Part shown: positions 54,086-62,440 of the stretch, piece by piece
How positions within the stretch are numbered: the stretch's first letter is position 1
Layout of the letters: every line of letters starts with the position of its first letter
Source of the DNA: Vanrija pseudolonga
Lineage: Eukaryota > Basidiomycota > Tremellomycetes > Trichosporonales > Trichosporonaceae
DNA length: 64,000 nt
Assembly (NCBI RefSeq): GCF_020906515.1
Contig: NC_085849.1
Coordinates: forward strand, 124,001 to 188,000
Direction of reading: 5' to 3'
Notes under the pieces: generated by a model
Told to the model about the DNA's origin: nothing
Seen by the model: the letters and a program-made list of their open reading frames with translations, nothing else
Database searches by the model: none
Translations under genes and position numbers: made by a program

Positions 54086-54718
54086 TGCGCGGGGGTGTGT
54101 ATTGGGCAGTGTCAAAGTGGACAGCTTTGTTGTTGCAACTCGCAGCACTGTCGCTTGGCAGCAACCCCACAAGCCGCCGGTAAAGTTTACCGCCGTGGGG
54201 CCGACGTGGGGTGCAAAGTGCACAACGACGACGCATGACGACGCAACAACAACATCAGCATGATTATAAAACTCGCTTGGGGTGCCGTGTCGTATCCGCT
54301 GCATGCGCCGAGGCCGAGGTGTGAGGCATTTAACGATACATGGCTTGCGGCCGGGGCCACGGAGGACGGATGTCTCCTGGCGAAGGAGGCGGGGAGGTTG
54401 AGATAACCGCTGGCATACCGAGCTTGCCTTGGAGCCGAGAGGCAGCGGCGTCGCTGACATGTGCTAGACCGGCGCGGGGTCACTGGGTGTCGTCGCGTCG
54501 CCGTCGCCGAGTGCATGACTTGCGGCGCGCAGCAGGTCGCGGCGACGCGTTTGGGGATATCGAACGATAGCGGTGCAGCGCCAAGCGAGGATGCGCTGCA
54601 CGCCGCACAGCCACGCGCCGCGCGCCGCGCGCCACGGCGTCTCCGACACGCCATCGTCATCCGACGTCGACATTGACTGACGCTCCACCTCCTCGCCATT
54701 GCTCCTCCCACCACCACC
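54086..54718. other. Divergent intergenic region
   Basis: About 630 bases between the 53010 gene (minus) and the 54719 gene (plus). No gene or strong repeat; GCCGCGCGCCGCGCGCCACG-like GC repeat near 54615. Confidence 0.45.
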
Positions 54719-55213
54719 ATGGCGCCGCCGTACAGCAGGCTGATGGCCCGCCTCGGCCGGCGAACGAGCGACACGGCGACGCCGACGAACGTAACGCCGG
54801 CGCCCACCACCCCCTCCGCGGCAACAGAGCCGGGCCCTTCACGGCAAAGAACACAAGACCAACCCCCACCCTACTCGGCCCCCTCGAGCTCCGCGTCAGC
54901 ACAAGCACATACCCGCGCGGTGGGGCGGCGCGCGGTCGACAGGCACGTGGACGCCGAGCTTGCCGACCTGGCGGACAGCTACGCGACCGTGCTGGCCAGC
55001 GTCGAGGCGGACCGGCTGGAAGCCGACCTCGCGCTGTCGGAAGCGCTGGGCGACCTCGCTGCCGTGCGCGCGCGCCTCGCGGATGCGCGCGAGGCGGCTG
55101 AGCGCGCCGCCGTGCTCGTCGCGAGCAGCAAGGCGGCCTTCGACGGCGAGCGGGACCGGCTGGAGCGTGTCCGGCAGAGGGGGTATGATGAGGTCGAGGC
55201 CGACCTCGCATAA
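54719..55213 (+). CDS. Hypothetical coiled-coil protein, 164 aa
   Basis: Single exon. The first 65 residues are Pro/Thr/Ser-rich and disordered, with two PPxY-type motifs (APPYSRL and QPPPYSAP) that could bind WW-domain proteins such as Rsp5. Residues about 75-160 form a continuous predicted coiled coil rich in Ala, Leu, Arg and Glu (ADRLEADLALSEALGDLAAV). No signal peptide or membrane segment. The ATG lies in an ACCACC-ATG context. Unrecognised family; the strong heptad bias argues for a real protein. Confidence 0.68.
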   Translation: MAPPYSRLMARLGRRTSDTATPTNVTPAPTTPSAATEPGPSRQRTQDQPPPYSAPSSSASAQAHTRAVGRRAVDRHVDAELADLADSYATVLASVEADRLEADLALSEALGDLAAVRARLADAREAAERAAVLVASSKAAFDGERDRLERVRQRGYDEVEADLA

Positions 55214-55239
55214 TATGCATTTCTATAGTACTAGTCCAT

Positions 55240-56130
55240 CTAGTCGGCGTTCACGCGGCCGCGGAACAGCGACACGATGTGCCCAGCGACAAGGCCCGGC
55301 TCGTCAACCGGCACGATGTGCCCGCTCTTCTCAGCGAGGACGAACGTGCCGTTCTTGACGGACGCGGCGGTCTCCTTGTGCGCCGCGGACAGGAGCCCGC
55401 GCGTGCTGCCCTCCTTGTGCGGCCCGCCGTCCTTGGCGGAGATGACGACGAGCGGCGTGTCCCCCAGCTCGGGGGGGTGGGTGAGGAGCTCGCGCAGCCC
55501 AGCGACATTGGCGACCTCTAACGCGCCGGCACGCGCGGCGGCCGCGCTCGTCGAGTCGGCTACGCTGCGCGCGGCGTACACCCGCGGCAGGGTCTTGAAC
55601 CCGCGGCGCATCATCATGCCGAGCAAGCCGACGGCCGCGAGCGGCTGGTACAGCCAGCTCTGGAGCCAGAAGGCCCAGCTCATCGAGCGCGAAAAGTAGA
55701 ACGGGCAGCGCTCGTCGCTGTGGTCGACTAGCACCATGCCGTGCAGCGGCGCGCTTGAGGAGGCGGCGACGTACGTGCGGATGATGGGCCCGCCCCACGA
55801 GTGGCCGACGAGGACGAGGCGGGAGGCGTTGAGCGAGGACACGACGGCAGAGAGGTCGCCAGCCATGGCGTGCAGGCTCCTGTCGTCGGTCGGGGGAGAC
55901 GAGGTGCCGTACCCCGCCCGGTCGTACCCCACCACCCGCAGCTCAGGCGCGCTGGCGACAATCCCGTCGACCACAGCACCCCAGTACGCTGCCCCCTGCC
56001 CCAGCCCCGACTCGAGGAGGACGACGTCGGCGCTCGACGCGGCGCCGGCGGTGTAGAGGGTGACTGTGCGTCCACCGGGCACGGGGACGGCGGTCGTGTT
56101 GGCGAGGAACTGGGGCAGTGGGTCCGCCAT
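55240..56130 (-). CDS. Alpha/beta-hydrolase (alpha/beta hydrolase-1 type)
   Basis: 296 aa, single exon. Serine hydrolase fold: VVLLESGLGQGAAYW (oxyanion region), YDRAGYGTSSPP, nucleophile elbow LVGHSWGGPI (Ser in GHSWGG), an Asp-containing strand VVISAKDGGP, and the catalytic His in AEKSGHIVPVDEP. A cap segment with FWLQSWLYQPLAAVGLLG is hydrophobic and may touch membrane or bind a lipid-like substrate. No signal peptide. Substrate unknown: esterase, epoxide hydrolase or lactonase activities all occur in the family. Its stop lies about 25 bases from the stop of the convergent 54719 gene. Confidence 0.92.
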   Translation of the reverse strand: MADPLPQFLANTTAVPVPGGRTVTLYTAGAASSADVVLLESGLGQGAAYWGAVVDGIVASAPELRVVGYDRAGYGTSSPPTDDRSLHAMAGDLSAVVSSLNASRLVLVGHSWGGPIIRTYVAASSSAPLHGMVLVDHSDERCPFYFSRSMSWAFWLQSWLYQPLAAVGLLGMMMRRGFKTLPRVYAARSVADSTSAAAARAGALEVANVAGLRELLTHPPELGDTPLVVISAKDGGPHKEGSTRGLLSAAHKETAASVKNGTFVLAEKSGHIVPVDEPGLVAGHIVSLFRGRVNAD

Positions 56131-56407
56131 AGTGTGTGGTTGGTGAGAGATGGCGAAATGAGAGATGGAGAGGACGTGAAGGCGCCAGAGATGTGAGGTA
56201 GACTTTGGCGCCAAGAAATGTCGTCGGGCCGATGACGTCGAGCATACGGCCGTTGGTCGGCATTGCCGCCTCGCGCCGAGCGATCGCGACCGAGGTGGGG
56301 AGCGACGGCGCGGCGCGGCGGGCTCGGCGACGACTGTGGGCCCGGTACGCCGAACGCGGCGCCGAGGCAGCGAGCAGCGGTGACTATCATGCACGCGACT
56401 GACTGCC
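56131..56407. other. Divergent short intergenic region
   Basis: Upstream of the hydrolase (minus) and the small 56408 gene (plus). No distinct element recognised. Confidence 0.4.
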
Positions 56408-56900
56408 TTGACAATGGGTGATTCTGGGGTCCGAAGCGTGCCGCCGAACCAGCGCCACGCCACGCGCCGCGACGAGGCCAGTGCTGCAGAGAACAATGCC
56501 GCAACAACAACACTTACAACCGACACTGACAACACTGACAACAAGCGACAGCGACAACTAAAAGCGCACTCGCGCACCTCTCGACGCATGACCCGCCGCG
56601 TATCAACAATGTCGCGGAGTCGAGGGTAAGTCCCCCGCATCGCTCGCCCCCGTTGCGCGCTCACGACGCAGCCCCGCCGCCCGCTGGTCCAAAGGCGACG
56701 CCGTCGATAACCTCTGCGTATGGGAGGACTGCGCTCTGCTCCCCGTCGAGAGCGCAGTGCGGGACGAGACGGACGAGCACGACGACGACCTGCTGCCGTT
56801 CTGCGCGGCGCGTGAGTGGGCCTTGGCGGGACGCGCTCACGCAGACTTCATCCTCTGGTATGTCCGCTGGGTGACGCCCGCGTTCCTCAAGAAGGCATAA
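56408..56900 (+). CDS. Small hypothetical protein with uncertain start
   Basis: Exons 56408-56625 (or from ATG 56609), 56672-56811 and 56845-56900, giving 137 or 70 aa. The second and third exons make a coherent product: RWSKGDAVDNLCVWEDCALL, an acidic DETDEHDDDLLPF stretch and the C-terminal amphipathic or membrane-like HFILWYVRWVTPAFLKKA. The final splice (33-base intron, GTGAGT to GCAG) preserves frame. The upstream 67 codons are Thr/Asn/Arg-rich and may be untranslated. The two Cys (C-x4-C) and lysine end are the only other landmarks. Not recognised. Confidence 0.5.
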
Positions 56901-57033
56901 CAAGCTGGGTATCTCATGCAGGGTGGCTATAACTGGGCTATGGTACTCACACGTCGTCGTCGGGTCGGTCTGTCGGTCTCTACACGTCTGTCTAACTGGA
57001 TCGCGGCTCACTGTCCTCTACCCCGCACGCCCG

Positions 57034-58893
57034 TCACACCCCCGCGCGCATGCGCTTGCGCACCTCCCGCCGCAGCCGCTTCCGGCGCCCAGCAATCATG
57101 TCCTTCTGGTCCTGGACGTACCTCCTATGCCCAGCCATGACAGCCTTGGCCTTCTCGACCCTGCGCAGCGCCTTCTTGATCTTACGCGCCTTCTTCTTGT
57201 GCTTGCGCCCCGCCATCGTGGACAGCAGCTTGTTGCCCGCGCTGAGCAGGTCGTCCACAGCACTCTTGTACTGCGCCTCGGCCTGCTCGCTGACGAAGGC
57301 GAGCGCGCGGCCAAACTCCCAGTCGATAATGTCTGATACGGCCTTCTTCGCCGCGCCGCCAGCCACTGCCACAGTGGCACCATCGCCGTCGTCGTCCGAG
57401 TCGTCCATGTCGACGTCGACGATCGGGTCCATCGCGTTCGAGCCCGCCTCGCGCATCATGCGCTGCAGCTCGGCCTCGCGCAGACAGTGCGCATGGCCGG
57501 CGTAGCGTGCGGCCTTGCGCGCCGCCTTTTCCGCTTTTTTCGTCGCCCGCTCCACTAACATCCGCATCTGCTTGCGGGATATGTGGCGACGCTTCGTGTC
57601 CGACCCCGCTAGCGAAGGCGGGGACCGGGGCGGGGACTGTGGCGGCGTCGGCAGCGGGACCGTGGTGTTGAACATGTTCCTGACGGGGGCGGGGGTGGTC
57701 GTGTTGCCAAAGGCGTTGGTGCCGGCGGCTGGCTGGCCGAAGGCGTTGCCAGTCGCTGTGGCAAAGGCGTTACCAGTCGCCGTAGCAAAGGCGTTGGTGG
57801 TGCCGGTGTTGCCGAAGCCGCTGGTGCCAGTCGCGTTGCCGAAGCCCGTGGCAGTGCCGCCCTGAGCGGGGGTCTGGAACGCGTTCGTGGGGGCCGGGGT
57901 CGGGATCGCAAACTGTGGTGCTGGCGCGGGGGCCGTCGTCATGCCGAAGGCGGGAGCCACCGGAGCTGCGGCGGTCGTCGCCGTGCCGAAGCCGGCCGCG
58001 ACGGGAGGCGGAGCTGGGGTCGGCGTGTTGAAGGCTGGGGCGCTCGGCGCCGCCGCGGGGGTACTGCCCAACACGGACGGGCGAGCGGCCACCGCCCCGA
58101 AGGGGGAAGAGTTCGCCGCCGCTGCTGCGAATGAAGACGTGCCAGCAGCAGGGGCAGGGGTAGGCGCAGGGGCAGGTGTGCCCCCGTCGTCGGCCTTGCG
58201 CTTGCCACTACCACTGAAGTCGTGGTAAGGGAAGGTGTACTTCTTGGCCGGGGGCGGCGCGTCACTACCAGTGGCAGTAGTGGCTGGTGTGGCGGTCGAC
58301 GGGCCCGCCTGGGCCTGGGCCGCTGCGGGGGCGGGGTTGAACGGCGCGAAGGATGCGAACCCGCTCGTTGTGGGCTGTGTTGCCGCTGCAGGCGCGGCGG
58401 GGGTGGGTGTAGCTGTGTTGTCAGTGGGAACCGTGGCGGCTGGAGCCGTCGACGGGCCCGGAGTCATTCTCGCGAACAGGCTGCCCGGCGCCAGCGCGGT
58501 CGTGGGCCCGGGTGCAGCGGCCGGGATGGTGGAGGGGCCTGCCTGCGCGTTGTTGAGGGTGAGGGCCGACATGGCGACGCCGACGCTCGCGGGCTGCGCT
58601 GGCGCCTGGGGAGGGGGAGGGGCGGCGGGGGCGGCGGAGGAGGAGGAGGACGTCGCGCAGTTGTTCAGGCCGAAGGGAACGAGGGCGTCCATCGTGCCTT
58701 GTTGTGGCTGTTGCTGTTGCTGTTGAGTCTGGTCGGGCTGTTGAGCCTGGGCTGGTGGTTGAGCCTGGGCTGCCTGTTGGGGCTGGGTTTGTAATGGCAG
58801 AGCCGAGTCGTTGTCCTGGCGGTACTGATACGGGTTGGGCGTGGGCAAGGCGGGTTTCCCAGTCTTGTTGTTAGTGCTGCGCGTGCGTGCCAT
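57034..58893 (-). CDS. FG-repeat low-complexity protein with basic C-terminus (nucleoporin-like)
   Basis: 619 aa, single exon. The N-terminal 420 residues are Pro/Ala/Thr/Gln-rich with a polyglutamine-like QTQQQQQQPQQ and spaced FG dipeptides (VPFGLN, SPFGAV, AGFGTA, PAFGMT, TGFGNA, SGFGNT, NAFGQP, NAFGNT), including a near-exact repeat NAFATATGNAFATATGNAF. A KYTFPYHDFSGSGKRKADD segment may hold a nuclear signal. The C-terminal 170 residues are Lys/Arg-rich and helical (RKQMRMLVERATKKAEKAARK) with an acidic break VDMDDSDDDGDG. FG spacing and composition fit a nucleoporin or transport-associated protein, but no named Nup domain is recognised. Confidence 0.75.
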   Translation of the reverse strand: MARTRSTNNKTGKPALPTPNPYQYRQDNDSALPLQTQPQQAAQAQPPAQAQQPDQTQQQQQQPQQGTMDALVPFGLNNCATSSSSSAAPAAPPPPQAPAQPASVGVAMSALTLNNAQAGPSTIPAAAPGPTTALAPGSLFARMTPGPSTAPAATVPTDNTATPTPAAPAAATQPTTSGFASFAPFNPAPAAAQAQAGPSTATPATTATGSDAPPPAKKYTFPYHDFSGSGKRKADDGGTPAPAPTPAPAAGTSSFAAAAANSSPFGAVAARPSVLGSTPAAAPSAPAFNTPTPAPPPVAAGFGTATTAAAPVAPAFGMTTAPAPAPQFAIPTPAPTNAFQTPAQGGTATGFGNATGTSGFGNTGTTNAFATATGNAFATATGNAFGQPAAGTNAFGNTTTPAPVRNMFNTTVPLPTPPQSPPRSPPSLAGSDTKRRHISRKQMRMLVERATKKAEKAARKAARYAGHAHCLREAELQRMMREAGSNAMDPIVDVDMDDSDDDGDGATVAVAGGAAKKAVSDIIDWEFGRALAFVSEQAEAQYKSAVDDLLSAGNKLLSTMAGRKHKKKARKIKKALRRVEKAKAVMAGHRRYVQDQKDMIAGRRKRLRREVRKRMRAGV

Positions 58894-59537
58894 GGTTACT
58901 GCTGCCCCCGACGCCGCAACCAACATCTTATATCAACTTCGCGACGGCGGCGAGGTGACTTTGCGAGGCAACACACCAGGCCACACGCGTTGTTCTGGCC
59001 ATTCACGCGCCATTGTAGGCGATCCGCCACATTGAACGACGCGTGAAACCGCTTCGAAACAATGTCGGGGTGCCTCATCGCCCCGCCAGTCGGGGGTTGT
59101 CTCGCCACTCGTTGGGCATGTTGTTCGGGACAGCGTCATCACGCCGTTGCACGGTGAGGTATGGTGCGTGCACTCTAGCACTGACAACAGTGGCTTGAGG
59201 TGTGGACAGGTTTGCTCTGCCCCAGTCGCGTACACGCCAGACTCCAAAGACAGTATACCGGGGACAAAGGAGCCAGGTACGTCAGCGTACTCGTTGTATG
59301 CCGGCGCGTCGTCCATAGCTGCGCCGTGTGGCTCTTCACCAGCCTCAGTCATCGTGCCGTCTATCACGAGTTCAGTGGGCAGCGGCGGCAGAGCCCCCCG
59401 GTCGACAAAGTCAGCGGTACAATGGCAATCAGTCCACCACCCGACCCGACCAGCCTCACACCTCTGCATGGTCAAGTACACAGCACCAGCCCTCCACCCT
59501 AGTCCTGGTGACCTTTTGTTCGTCTCTTATTTCCGCC
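58894..59537. other. Intergenic between the FG protein and the acidic coiled-coil gene
   Basis: About 640 bases; promoter of the 57034 gene and 3' side of the 59538 gene. No gene seen. Confidence 0.45.
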
Positions 59538-60977
59538 TCACTGCTCAGCGGCAAACTCGCGCACCGCGTCCTCCGAAGCGACCTCGTACCCCGCAAAGCG
59601 GCGCTGCTCGAGGGCAAACTTGTCCTCGTCGAACGCCCACTGGGCGACGTTGATCTCGTGCTCGGCCATGGTCTCGGCGTTACGGGCGGTGTGGTACGCG
59701 ATCGCCGCCTCGCCGTGCTCGCGGATAAGCTCGTTGATCTCGGCCGTCATGTCCTCGACCTTCTTCGTGCTCTCGGCGACGAACTGGTCGATCTCCAGCT
59801 TGCGGCGATCGACCTCCTTGAACGTAAGACACATGTTCCCGCAGCGGCCCATGGCAGCGAGGGTCGCGTTCGTGCACTTGTCCAGCTTGGCGCGGAGCTC
59901 CTTGATCTCCGCGTCGAACTGCGCCTTGCGCGCCTCGACCTCCTCGGTGATCTGGCGGTCGACCGTGCGGCGCCCGTACTTGACCACGCGGTCGAGGGTG
60001 GCCTCCGCCTTGCGCTTGGTAGGGCTGGCCTCGGTGCCGTTGGCGGTGGTAGCCGCCGAGCCGTTGGCCGGCGCCGGCATCGAGTTAATGGCCGGAGTCG
60101 ACTCGCCAGTGGGCGTCGAGGTGATGAGCGCAGCCGAGTTGTGGGTGGGCTCGGCGGTACGCTCGGTGGTGGGCTCTTCGATGGTGGCCTGCTCGATGGT
60201 GGGCTCCTCGATGATGGGCTCAGCCTCGAGGGCGTCGGCGTCCTGGGGCTCCTCGGGGGTCGCAGGCTCGGAAGTCACTTCCTCGGGGGTGTAGTCAGTC
60301 GCAGCCTCAGGCGTCAGAGTGACGGCGTCCTCGATCTCGACGTCGTCCTCGACCTTGATGTCCTTTCCGGTGTCGGTACCGTGGCCGCTGACGTTGACGT
60401 TGACTGCCTCGACGTGGTGGGCGTCGGCCTCGCCCTCGCCCTTGTCGTCGCCATCGGCGGCGCCAGGCACGACGACGCCCTCGCCAATCTTCTCGTCAGG
60501 GTTGGGGTGCGCGCGGTGCGTCGTGTCGTCGGCGGCGGCCTCGAGGGCGAGCTCGCGCGCTGGCGAGAGGGTCTTGGCGCGGGTCGTGGCCTTGGGCGTG
60601 TCGACGTCGTCGGCATCGGCGACGGGCTCGATGACGGCAGTCGGGGTGGCGGCAAGCTCGTCCTCCTCGTCTTCCTCGCTCTTGATGGCGCCGGCACCGT
60701 CGGGGACGGCAGTGACGACCACAGCGACGACCGCGACCACCTCGGTGGCGGCAGGCGCGGCGCTCGCCTCGGGGCTGGCACTGGCTGGCGCGGCGATGGT
60801 GCTCGCCATCGAGCCGGCGGCGTGGGTGACCGGATCGACAGCGACAGCGACCTCGTCGTCCGTGTCAATGTCGACGAGGGCGGGGCTGATGCCGCGCTGC
60901 GAGGCGGCGGCGTGAACGAGGGCTTGGGCCTGGGCGACGGCGGCGGCGGACATTGTGTTGCGGCGCGTTCTGGGCAT
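59538..60977 (-). CDS. Acidic, disordered protein with C-terminal coiled coil
   Basis: 479 aa, single exon. The first 300 residues are Ala/Val/Glu/Asp/Thr-rich and disordered, with SEEDEEDEL, a KVEDDVEIED stretch (which includes a possible SUMO site, IKVED) and EEPTIEQATIEEPTTE repeats. The last 170 residues begin with SPTKRKAEATLDRVVKYGRR (nuclear-signal-like) and form a coiled coil with ARKAQFDAEIKELRAKLDKC and STKKVEDMTAEINELIREHG. Two starts (MPRTRRNT and MSAAAV, eight codons apart) are possible. A nuclear or chromatin-associated role would fit, but no domain is named. A long plus-strand frame overlapping it is a composition shadow. Confidence 0.72.
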   Translation of the reverse strand: MPRTRRNTMSAAAVAQAQALVHAAASQRGISPALVDIDTDDEVAVAVDPVTHAAGSMASTIAAPASASPEASAAPAATEVVAVVAVVVTAVPDGAGAIKSEEDEEDELAATPTAVIEPVADADDVDTPKATTRAKTLSPARELALEAAADDTTHRAHPNPDEKIGEGVVVPGAADGDDKGEGEADAHHVEAVNVNVSGHGTDTGKDIKVEDDVEIEDAVTLTPEAATDYTPEEVTSEPATPEEPQDADALEAEPIIEEPTIEQATIEEPTTERTAEPTHNSAALITSTPTGESTPAINSMPAPANGSAATTANGTEASPTKRKAEATLDRVVKYGRRTVDRQITEEVEARKAQFDAEIKELRAKLDKCTNATLAAMGRCGNMCLTFKEVDRRKLEIDQFVAESTKKVEDMTAEINELIREHGEAAIAYHTARNAETMAEHEINVAQWAFDEDKFALEQRRFAGYEVASEDAVREFAAEQ

Positions 60978-61248
60978 TAGTGAGTGAGTGAGTGGGAAAT
61001 GTGAAGAAGAGTGGGCGAACAGAAGAGTGATGATGCGAGGGGGGAGAGGGTTGCGCGACGACAGGCAGATGGCATGGGGGGGCGACTGCGACGAGGGGCG
61101 TCAACACACTCATCGGCACCCACTGCACGCTCCACGACGGACGAGGGCGTGACACTCCGACGTCGTCGTCGGCGTCAAGCCGTCAGTCAGTCCGCAGTCC
61201 GTCAGCACAGCACAGCTTACAACTGCCAATGCATACAGCCCCCCACGA

Positions 61249-62302
61249 CTACTCGAGCACAAACTTGACGTTGACAGTCACGTCGACGGCGACCTTTTCC
61301 GGGTCAAAGTTGAGTCGTGGCCCTCCGCCGCCTAGGCCGACGCCGTCGGCGCGCTCAAACATGGCGTTGGAATGGTACGGCACGCTGTGGCTTCCCTGCG
61401 CGTCGCTGTCGCTCACGTCGGCAATGGTAAGGGAACGGTCGACGGCCGTGGCAGTGTTGAGCACACTCACATAGTCTCTCGCCTTGGCAATCGCGTCGCG
61501 CAGCGCGCCCTGCCGTGCGCGCGACGCGAGGGAGCGCTCGGTTCTCCGCGACAGGCGCCAGGTGAGCGTGTCGAACGAGATGTACTTGGAGGCCTGGGCA
61601 ATGTCAGCGGTGTTTGTTCAACGCCGCGCGACTCACCGTGACCCAGGTGGTAAACTCGCTCAGGGCGGTAAAGTCGTGGAACGTCGCCTTCATCGTCGTC
61701 TCGGCGCGGTGCCGCCGCGGCCTCTGGTCCTCGGGCACGCCGTCGCGGTACTCTGTCCAGGACTGGGTGTGCACGCGCTCCATGGACCAGGTGGAGACTG
61801 GGCGCTCGGGGTTTGGCGTGACGGGCGGCGTGTCGTCCACGTCTGGGTCTTCGCTGTCCGAGTGCCAGTCGGTGTGGGAGGAGGTCTTCACGCGCTCAGC
61901 GTACGCTGACGCGCTCGACGGGCCAAGGCTCGACTTGTTGTCGTCGTTTGAGCCGCTCGACGACGGCCCAGAGATGGAGAAACGCGAGAGGCTGAAGCGG
62001 CCCGAGCCGGAGCGCGCTGGGCTGGTCGAGTGTGAGTGCGCCGAGCCCGGCACGTCGAGGCTCGGCCGGTGCTGGTGGTTCGCGGCGGAGGGCGCAGGCC
62101 GCGCCGTCAGCTGCCGGAGGAAGCTGGCGACCTCCTGCGTCGCCGTCGTCACCTGGCTCATGGCAGCCGCGGCGTCGCCCGACTCGTGCGCGATGCGCAG
62201 GAACACGTCGCACAGCTCTGGCCGCCGCTTGAGTGTGTATGTGCCTGTTGTGTTGATCGTCGTCGGCGACAGCGTGGGGCTGGAGTTGAGGCCCAGCATC
62301 AT
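61249..62302 (-). CDS. SIMPL-domain (DUF541)-like protein
   Basis: 336 aa, exons 61637-62302 and 61249-61593, with a 43-base intron joining TTWVT to ASKYISFDTLTWRLS. It starts MMLGLNSSPTLSPTTINTTGTYTLKRRPELCDVFLRI and continues with AMSQVTTATQEVASFLRQL, a typical SIMPL start with beta strand then helix. The middle is a long Ser/Pro-rich insert (RPSLDVPGSAHSHSTSPARS). The second half resumes the fold: RQGALRDAIAKARDYVSVLN, an A-MFERADG linker and the last strand KVAVDVTVNVKFVLE. No signal peptide. SIMPL relatives include bacterial periplasmic and animal IRAK1BP1 proteins; the fungal role is unknown. Confidence 0.78.
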
Positions 62303-62430
62303 GGAGGGGGAAGTGGTGCGATGGGGAGGACGAGTCGAGAAGTTGGCGATGTCGAGAGGGGTTGAGGCGCCAAGTAACAAGGGTCTTCCGGTAAGTTTCT
62401 TGTTGTCTGCCGGCGTGTGTCGTCTCGTCT

Positions 62431-62440
62431 TTTTTATGTA
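62431..62440 (-). promoter_or_regulatory. Possible TATA element of the SIMPL-like gene
   Basis: TACATAAAAA on the minus strand, 129 bases before the ATG; the distance is rather long, so this is weak. Confidence 0.3.

Noticed and set aside
59328-60980. Plus-strand open frame of 550 codons, His/Arg/Gly/Leu-rich
   Set aside because: It runs antisense through the acidic coiled-coil gene and its product is only the complement of Ala/Glu/Asp codons; no domain, no start context.
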